The notes under the pieces are model-generated. The model did not search any database and was not told the DNA's origin. It worked only from the letters and a program-made list of their open reading frames with translations. Positions 58,733 to 64,000 of a stretch of 64,000 nucleotides of DNA are shown piece by piece. Both the position numbers and the translations under genes were made by a program. The stretch is from Okeania sp. SIO2B3 (lineage in GTDB: Bacteria; Cyanobacteriota; Cyanobacteriia; Cyanobacteriales; Microcoleaceae), in the NCBI RefSeq assembly GCF_010672525.1, contig NZ_JAAHGH010000008.1, positions 464,761-528,760 on the forward strand. Reading direction: 5' to 3'. The first letter of the stretch is position 1. Every line of letters begins with the position of its first letter.

Positions 58733-60169
58733 ATGACTGTCTTAGCTTTCACAAAGGTCGAAAATACTAATATTTTTAGTACTATTGATGGAATTTTTCA
58801 AAAGTTAGTAGCCATCCTAGAAAAAATTATCTTTTTTGATATTGCTGGTTTCCCACTAATTGTATTGTGGCTAATTTTAGGAGCAATTTTACTAACATTT
58901 CGTATGGGGTTTATTAATATTCGAGGTTTTAAACACGCTATTGATATCGTGAGAGGAAAATATGATTCCCCAGAAGATGAAGGAGAAGTTACTCACTTCC
59001 AAGCTCTTGCCACAGCTATTTCTGGCACAGTAGGTATAGGAAATGTGGCAGGTGTCGCGATCGCCATCCAATTAGGCGGGCCTGGTGCAGTATTTTGGAT
59101 GACTATTGGCGGATTATTTGGTATGACCAGCAAATTTACCGAATGTACTCTCGGTCTGAAATACCGAAGAATCAACTCAGATGGTTCTATAGCCGGAGGC
59201 CCAATGTACTATTTATCCAAAGGTCTGGCTAATATGGGATTACGTGCAATGGGGCAAGGAATGGCCACTTTATTTGCATTCTTCTGTGGACTATCGACTC
59301 TAGTTGGTGCTAGCATTTTCCAAACTAATCAGTCTTACATCGCTGTTTCTAATGTTATACCTGGGTTATCAAGTTGGGTCTATGGTGCGAGCGTGGCAAT
59401 ATTAGTAGCGATCGTCATTCTGGGTGGGATGAAACGTATTGGTACAGTTGCTGGTAGTTTAGTACCAACAATGGCAGTTATTTATATTGTTGCTTGTCTG
59501 TGGATTTTAGGTATTAATTTTACCCAAATTCTGCCAGCTTTTGGTAAAATTTTCACCGAAGCTTTTTCGCCTTCAGCAGTAGTTGCTGGTGGTTTTGTCA
59601 CAACATTTTCTATAGGGTTAAGACGGTCAGCTTATTCTAATGAAGCAGGATTAGGTACTGCATCTATTCCTCATGCTTCTGCTAAAACTAATGAACCAAT
59701 TCGAGAAGGAATAGTGGCTTTATTAGAACCATTTATTGATACAGTTATTATCTGTAATATGACAGCTTTAGTAATTGTAATTACAGGAGTTTATCAAGAT
59801 TCTCGGGAAGGAATTGATGGAGTAAAAATGACTGCTGATGCTTTTGCTTCAGTTTTTAGCTGGTTCCCTTATCTGTTGGCTTTTGCTGTTTTCTTATTTG
59901 CTTTTTCAACTATGATTGGTACTGCTTATCAAGGAATAATTTCTTGGAACTATTTATTTGGCAGTCAGACAGCTATTCTTCCTAAAATTATCTATATTTT
60001 GGGTGTAATAATTGGTGCTAATGTTAGTGTTGGTGCAGCTTTAGATTTTACAGATATGATGCTTTTAACTATGGCTTTTCCTAATTTAATTGGTTGCTAT
60101 TTAATGTCAGGTGAAGTTGCATCCGATCTAAAAAATTATATGCTTCGTTTGCAGTCAGGAGCAATGTAA
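58733..60169 (+). CDS. Alanine/glycine:cation symporter (AGCS family)
   Basis: 478 aa, about ten to eleven membrane helices, Na+- or H+-coupled uptake of alanine/glycine. Family signatures: FPLIVLWLILGAILLTFRMG, FQALATAISGTVGIGNVAGV, GGPGAVFWMTIGGLFGMTSK, GGPMYYLSKGL, SIGLRRSAYSNEAGLGTASI and PHASAKTNEPIREGIVALLE. Full length. The ATG lies inside a dispersed repeat (CTGATAACTGAAATGAC), also found without a gene near 13105 and 37090. Confidence 0.93.
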   Translation: MTVLAFTKVENTNIFSTIDGIFQKLVAILEKIIFFDIAGFPLIVLWLILGAILLTFRMGFINIRGFKHAIDIVRGKYDSPEDEGEVTHFQALATAISGTVGIGNVAGVAIAIQLGGPGAVFWMTIGGLFGMTSKFTECTLGLKYRRINSDGSIAGGPMYYLSKGLANMGLRAMGQGMATLFAFFCGLSTLVGASIFQTNQSYIAVSNVIPGLSSWVYGASVAILVAIVILGGMKRIGTVAGSLVPTMAVIYIVACLWILGINFTQILPAFGKIFTEAFSPSAVVAGGFVTTFSIGLRRSAYSNEAGLGTASIPHASAKTNEPIREGIVALLEPFIDTVIICNMTALVIVITGVYQDSREGIDGVKMTADAFASVFSWFPYLLAFAVFLFAFSTMIGTAYQGIISWNYLFGSQTAILPKIIYILGVIIGANVSVGAALDFTDMMLLTMAFPNLIGCYLMSGEVASDLKNYMLRLQSGAM

Positions 60170-60196
60170 TATATGAGAAACAATTTTTGATTTCAA

Positions 60197-60391
60197 TTAA
60201 GCAGATTTGACCTTTTTTGTATTTTTTTTCTGACTTTCAAACTTGCCCTTACCTTTTTTGACTATCGGGTATCGTTTTCTTTTGTTACGAAGTTGACCTT
60301 TCTTCCAGACTGGAGATTTTCCACGGGGTTTGGGAGCAGATGTGGGTGTTCCAATGAGGGCAATAACTGCTCCAAAGCCCTTATCGATCAA
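60197..60391 (-). pseudogene. 3' fragment of a DDE transposase
   Basis: 64 codons: FGAVIALIGTPTSAPKPRGK, SPVWKKGQLRNKRKRYPIVK and a Lys-rich tail. I recognise this as the C-terminal end of a cyanobacterial IS transposase (TPxxAPKPRGKSPGW...RYPxVKK); the body is missing. Family name not assigned. Confidence 0.6.
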
Positions 60392-60504
60392 AAGTTTTGG
60401 CTTATGCTAATTTAATTATCATCCCCCAACTATGCAACACAAAAATCACTATACCACACTTACATGGAATAGGCTGTATTCTGTTGCAATGCACTTGTTA
60501 GGAT

Positions 60505-61164
60505 TCATACCCGGCCTGAGAAAAGTGCAACGCAGCCTATGACCTCAACTGAGATATCTTTAAATCTCTGATTAAGGACACTCTTCAACTCTTCAAGGTT
60601 GTCGTATTGGTTTGAAAAAAACCCTTTCTTGTTGTAAATAGCCATCAAACGCTTGGCAAACCAATTTCTCGACACACCACCCTGTAAAATTGTTGAACCA
60701 AAAAGAACTCCATTAGGATTCATCAAAGCCTTGAGATAATCGAGAGCAACTGACTTCGTCTCAAGGGTGCCTGGAAGACAATGGAACACGTAATTGATTC
60801 CTACAGAATCAAACTTTTCTGCATCCAAGCTAATGGGCTCTAAAATATTTCGACGATAGGTTTTTGGGTTATATCGCGCAATACGCTGGGAAGTAAATTC
60901 CAGCGTATTGCTATTAAGGTCAATCAATGCAACACGTGGCGTTTGGGAGGGAAATTTGCATCGATCGAGGAAGTAGCCTGTTCCTATTCCCACATCTAGA
61001 TGATTCGCTGTAACCATTTGGTTGTAGTGCTTCATCAACCATTTAGTCGGGCATTTCCAAATGAATTGGTTTGAAAAGCCAAGGACTACGAGGTCGTAGA
61101 CAGCTAGTGTCTGCTTGGTGTAAACAGCTTGCGCAACTTCTACTTGTTCATTTGTAATATTCAT
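60505..61164 (-). CDS. Class I SAM-dependent methyltransferase
   Basis: 219 aa. SAM-binding motif I HLDVGIGTGYFLDRC (about residues 55-69), then VALIDLNSNTLEF (motif II acidic residue) and FDSVGINYVFHCLPG. An N-terminal segment (YTKQTLAVYDLVVLGFSNQF) is typical of a small-molecule/pigment methyltransferase group. Substrate unknown. Base use similar to its surroundings, somewhat higher GC. Confidence 0.85.
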   Translation of the reverse strand: MNITNEQVEVAQAVYTKQTLAVYDLVVLGFSNQFIWKCPTKWLMKHYNQMVTANHLDVGIGTGYFLDRCKFPSQTPRVALIDLNSNTLEFTSQRIARYNPKTYRRNILEPISLDAEKFDSVGINYVFHCLPGTLETKSVALDYLKALMNPNGVLFGSTILQGGVSRNWFAKRLMAIYNKKGFFSNQYDNLEELKSVLNQRFKDISVEVIGCVALFSGRV

Positions 61165-61214
61165 GTCTACCTTATCTATTTTTTACTGCTACTTTATTTT
61201 TACTATAAAGTCTA

Positions 61215-61275
61215 ATATCATGTCCGCAGGACTTACGCAAGGGCACTACATATAGTGTTAACCCTTAAGGTTCTC
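61215..61275. repeat. Abutting ends of two MITE families
   Basis: ATATCATGTCCG (61215-61226) is directly followed by CAGGACTTACGCAAGGGCAC (61227 on). Each matches the end of a different MITE family in this window; neither partner end is found nearby. Confidence 0.6.
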
Positions 61276-61387
61276 TGTACATTGGCTATCTAAACTAAGT
61301 TCCTCTTAGCGATCGCCACAGCCACAAAATTATCATTAAATGAAAAATTAGATTGAGTATATTGTAGGTTGTCTGGTATTATTATAA

Positions 61388-61750
61388 TTGAAAATAGCAT
61401 ATATTTTCTTTTTGTCCAAAGTCCAAAATGGGAAGGATGCTGTGTTTGAACTTACTGATGCGGCAATATTAAACCCTAGCCCCAGTTCTGTGGCCGAATT
61501 ATCTTTGTCTCCAATATTTTGCAGACAATGGCATAGTGTTTATGAAGCTATAGAAGATTGTTATCCATCACGATATAAAATGATGGAAGTTTATATCAAC
61601 CAAATCGCATTCAATCAAAGACCATTATTAGTAGGATATCATAGTGCTTGGCTACGACCAGATGCAGTTACCTTACAAGAAAGAACCTATGAACATATGT
61701 TAGCTATGATATTACATTCTGGTAAAGATTCAGGTGAGAGCGATCGCCTA
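61388..61750 (+). pseudogene. N-terminal fragment of a transposase
   Basis: GKDAVFELTDAAILNPSPSS, VAELSLSPIFCRQWHSVYEA, IEDCYPSRYKMMEVYINQIA, QRPLLVGYHSAWLRPDAVTL, QERTYEH: similar to the start of cyanobacterial IS701-like/NF-type transposases in which a DDE domain would follow. The sequence then diverges after YEHMLAMIL and the domain is absent. Opposite strand to the 60197-60391 fragment. Confidence 0.55.
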
Positions 61751-61810
61751 ATACTATTTATTCTATTTCATCTGAACAAATTTATAGTCTAATTCACCAA
61801 CGCCAATTCT

Positions 61811-62743
61811 TTATTCCTCAACTTGATAACCCAACTCTGCTAATTGAATCCGAGACTGTCGCCATTTAGATTGCACTTTTACAAATAATTCCAAATAAAC
61901 TTTTCCAGCAATTAACTTTTGAATTTGTTGACGTGCTGCACTACCAATAGCTTTTAACATATTCCCGCTTTTACCTATAATAATTCCTTTCTGAGATGAA
62001 CGTTCAACATGAATAGTAGCAAGAATACGAGTAATAGTTGTTTCCTCTTCTACTCTATCAATAGCGATGGCTACTGAGTGGGGTACCTCTTCCCGAGTCA
62101 ACAGTAAGATTTGCTCTCGGATCAATTCCCCCATAATAAAACGTTCTGGTTGGTCAGTTACTAAATCAGGAGGATAATAATAAGGTCCAGCTTCAAGATG
62201 TTCAATCAACAAATCTTGTAGTCCTTCTACTCCTGCTCCTGTAAGAGCAGAAAATTTCACTATTTGCCAGGGGTGAGGAGCGATCAATTGATGATAACTA
62301 GCTTCTATCTCCCCATTATCTTGAGGTTGTAAGTCTAACTTATTCAAACCTAAAATCACAGGAGTGTGTGTTTTGTTGAGTAAATCTATAATATATCGAT
62401 CGCCCCCACCAGCTATTACTGATCCATCAACTACCAGCAACACCACATCTACAGATTGGATTGCTATTTTAGCATTTTGAACTAATACTTTGCCCAATTG
62501 GTGATGAGGTTTATGAATACCAGGAGTATCAACAAAAATCATCTGCGCTGCTTCTGTAGTCAAAATACCACGCAGACGATTACGAGTAGTTTGAGCAACT
62601 GGGGAAGTAATAGCAATTTTTTGCCCTACCAGTTGATTCATTAAAGTAGATTTGCCAACATTAGGCCGTCCTATTATACCAACAAATCCAGATTTATATC
62701 CCGCAGGTGCTGCGGGAATTATCATACTTGTGGACAATTCCAT
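61811..62743 (-). CDS. era: GTPase Era
   Basis: 310 aa. GTPase motifs GIIGRPNVGKSTLMNQL (G1), TTRNRLRGI (G2), FVDTPGIHKPHHQL (G3), LGLNKLDL (G4). C-terminal KH domain with GIIIGKSGNMLKAIGSAARQ and KVQSKWRQ. Era binds the 3' end of 16S rRNA in 30S maturation. Complete; a short non-conserved head (MELSTSMIIPAAPAGYK). ATG preceded by a weak site. Confidence 0.96.
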   Translation of the reverse strand: MELSTSMIIPAAPAGYKSGFVGIIGRPNVGKSTLMNQLVGQKIAITSPVAQTTRNRLRGILTTEAAQMIFVDTPGIHKPHHQLGKVLVQNAKIAIQSVDVVLLVVDGSVIAGGGDRYIIDLLNKTHTPVILGLNKLDLQPQDNGEIEASYHQLIAPHPWQIVKFSALTGAGVEGLQDLLIEHLEAGPYYYPPDLVTDQPERFIMGELIREQILLLTREEVPHSVAIAIDRVEEETTITRILATIHVERSSQKGIIIGKSGNMLKAIGSAARQQIQKLIAGKVYLELFVKVQSKWRQSRIQLAELGYQVEE

Positions 62744-63280
62744 TTTTGTATTTTTATATGTTTCAAAAATAACAACTTATTAAGTAAATTTTTTTTGATG
62801 TCAACTGATAGATACTATACATTTTTCTTGTAGTTATCAGAATATTATCAAAATACAAGGATTAAAGTATATTATTCTGAAGTGACTCATCATCAGTAAA
62901 ATATTAACTTCAGTGCTTACATTAATTTAATTCATGTAGTAGTACAAAGCTGAATAATTATAGCAGTCGAAGGAAAGGTGAAAACATCTCAAAAGCTGAA
63001 AACTCACACAAAGCTAGATTTTTTATTCTGCCTTCTGCGATAATAGATATCTTACTTTATTAAGATATGCTGTTGAATTTTACAGTCTTTTGTAGAGTCT
63101 GATAATTTTGCCTTGTTTTAAGTTGTTCGCCAGTTACTTTTGACTTCTCTTTATTTAAAGAAGTTAATTTATTTAGGCGGTCAAAAGAATCAAGGGCAGA
63201 AACTTTAGAAACTTTAAAGATTTGCCAAACTAACTTGTTAGTTGATATCTGATTAAATCGATCTAGAACTAGGAAAAAAA
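62744..63280. other. Spacer between era and the exported protein gene
   Basis: AT-rich, no gene. Holds a copy (62985-63030) of the dispersed AGCTGAAAACTCACACAAAG CTAGATTTTT element. Confidence 0.55.
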
Positions 63281-63742
63281 ATGAAAAAATTTTCTACATT
63301 ATTAGGAAGTGTTTGTGCTTTAGTCGTTGCAAATTTACCTCTACCAGCTTTGGCAATACCATCTGATTTCGATTACAAATCTGGTCAGGAAGAATATTAT
63401 CCATTACCAGACTTGTCTATTCCTTACAGAACTTTACCTAGAAGATTTGATTTTCCCATTATTACTGAAATTGATGTTGATGACAGTATCAGAACTGATT
63501 CTCCAATAACTGATGCTTTTGTTAACAACCTACCTCCTATACCTACTGGAATTACTTTAGATGAGCTGTTGCGTTACAGAGCGGAGTATACTGCTTCTAT
63601 AGAAGCTTGGGGAGAAGAAGTTACAGAATGTCTGAATAAAAAACCACGATTACTGAGAGTTAGCACAGGCAACCCAGTTATTATTAATGGAGTAGAAGGC
63701 ACAATCGTTCTAAATGCTAACAATCGTGCTGTTTGTAGGTAA
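63281..63742 (+). CDS. Small exported protein of unknown function
   Basis: 153 aa. Signal peptide MKKFSTLLGSVCALVVANLP with probable cleavage at ALA-IP (residue 25-26). The mature protein is acidic with two cysteines (TECLNKK and the C-terminal VCR) that could form a disulfide, and contains VIINGVEGTIVLNANNRAVC. No family recognised. AGGAAAAAAAATG supports the start. Confidence 0.72.
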   Translation: MKKFSTLLGSVCALVVANLPLPALAIPSDFDYKSGQEEYYPLPDLSIPYRTLPRRFDFPIITEIDVDDSIRTDSPITDAFVNNLPPIPTGITLDELLRYRAEYTASIEAWGEEVTECLNKKPRLLRVSTGNPVIINGVEGTIVLNANNRAVCR

Positions 63743-63790
63743 AAAATAATGAATAATGAATAATTAATAATTAATAATTACCTCAAAGGT

Positions 63791-63845
63791 AAAGAAAGCT
63801 TGGTTCTAAATGAAATGAATAGAAACAAGCTTTCTTTATTTTTTT
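63791..63845 (+). terminator. Terminator after the exported-protein gene
   Basis: 12-bp perfect stem AAAGAAAGCTTG (63791-63802) / CAAGCTTTCTTT (63826-63837), 23-nt loop, then ATTTTTTTTA. It faces the 3' end of the rRNA operon and is preceded by a TAATAATTAATAATTA tract. Confidence 0.8.
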
Positions 63846-63911
63846 ACTTTTTAAAGACAATCATTTAGAAACCAAGAAGGCTGCATAGTCAGAAGTAAGA
63901 AGTGAAATGAT

Positions 63912-64000
63912 GAGGTCAAGTCCTCGGTCTGTTAGTGTGTCTAGGCTGCATACATTGCTGCATTTCCACCGAACACCTATAAACGGGTAGTCTTCCCGTG
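63912..64000 (-). rRNA. rrl: 23S rRNA, 3' end (partial)
   Basis: On the minus strand the window edge reads ...GGTGGAAATGCAGCAATGTA, TGCAGCCTAGACACACTAAC, AGACCGAGGACTTGACCTC, the conserved last helix and 3' terminus of cyanobacterial 23S rRNA. The gene continues beyond 64000. No 5S rRNA gene follows it in the next 170 bp, where it would normally be. Confidence 0.9.

Overview
The window is low-GC, sparsely coding DNA from a phycoerythrin-producing filamentous cyanobacterium. Evidence: three phycoerythrin alpha and two beta genes with their linkers and lyases, GCGATCGC (HIP1) sites throughout, cyanobacterial forms of rpaB, glpX and accA, heptanucleotide-type short tandem repeats, and many small mobile elements. 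The low GC, long spacers and multiple phycoerythrin operons resemble Trichodesmium or a close relative (Okeania/Hydrocoleum group). That placement is inference; no search was run.

Region 1 (about 0-23 kb) is a phycoerythrin (PE) island. It holds cpeB1-cpeA1 (minus strand), a complete IS607-type tnpA-tnpB element, a large ankyrin protein, DUF4079 and DUF1997 proteins, an NAD(P)-binding protein, a membrane-anchored GH104-like muramidase, cpeY, an orphan cpeA3, a second ankyrin gene in tandem with a HEAT-repeat bilin-lyase gene, three linker genes on the minus strand, cpeB2-cpeA2 (plus strand), a second CpeF/MpeU-type lyase gene and cpeZ. Subunits, the lyases that attach bilins to them, and the linkers that stack them into phycobilisome rods are thus encoded together. 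About 90 bp upstream of cpeB2 is repeated, inverted, upstream of the orphan cpeA3, so one ancestral cpe leader seems to have been copied to both sides of the linker/ankyrin/lyase block.

Region 2 (23-51.5 kb) is mainly housekeeping: thioredoxin, glpX, hemA, radA, rpaB, a CCB2/CCB4-type cytochrome b6f assembly gene, DUF456, rfbB, a CapA-type protein, an M16 peptidase-like protein, accA, folE and a phosphohexomutase. Decayed insertions separate them: several broken tnpB genes, a restriction-modification remnant, an LRAT-like gene with an early amber codon, and a Uma2-like fragment.

Region 3 (51.5-64 kb) has direct repeats, a MITE with 16-bp terminal inverted repeats, a TerY-P-like kinase with a glycine-rich membrane tail, a broken IS607-like pair, DUF1611, an AGCS symporter, transposase fragments, a methyltransferase, era, a small exported protein, and the 3' end of a 23S rRNA gene running off the right edge (minus strand).

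The most distinctive feature is how small mobile DNA shapes the genes. At least five MITE-like families are present, several with target-site duplications that can be read directly. Ends of such elements supply the stop codons of three genes and part of a start region of a fourth; a palindrome sits at equivalent positions in two tnpB genes; and IS200/IS605-type right ends lie inside the cpeB1-cpeA1 spacer and just upstream of linker genes and rpaB. I saw no CRISPR array and no tRNA gene by eye.
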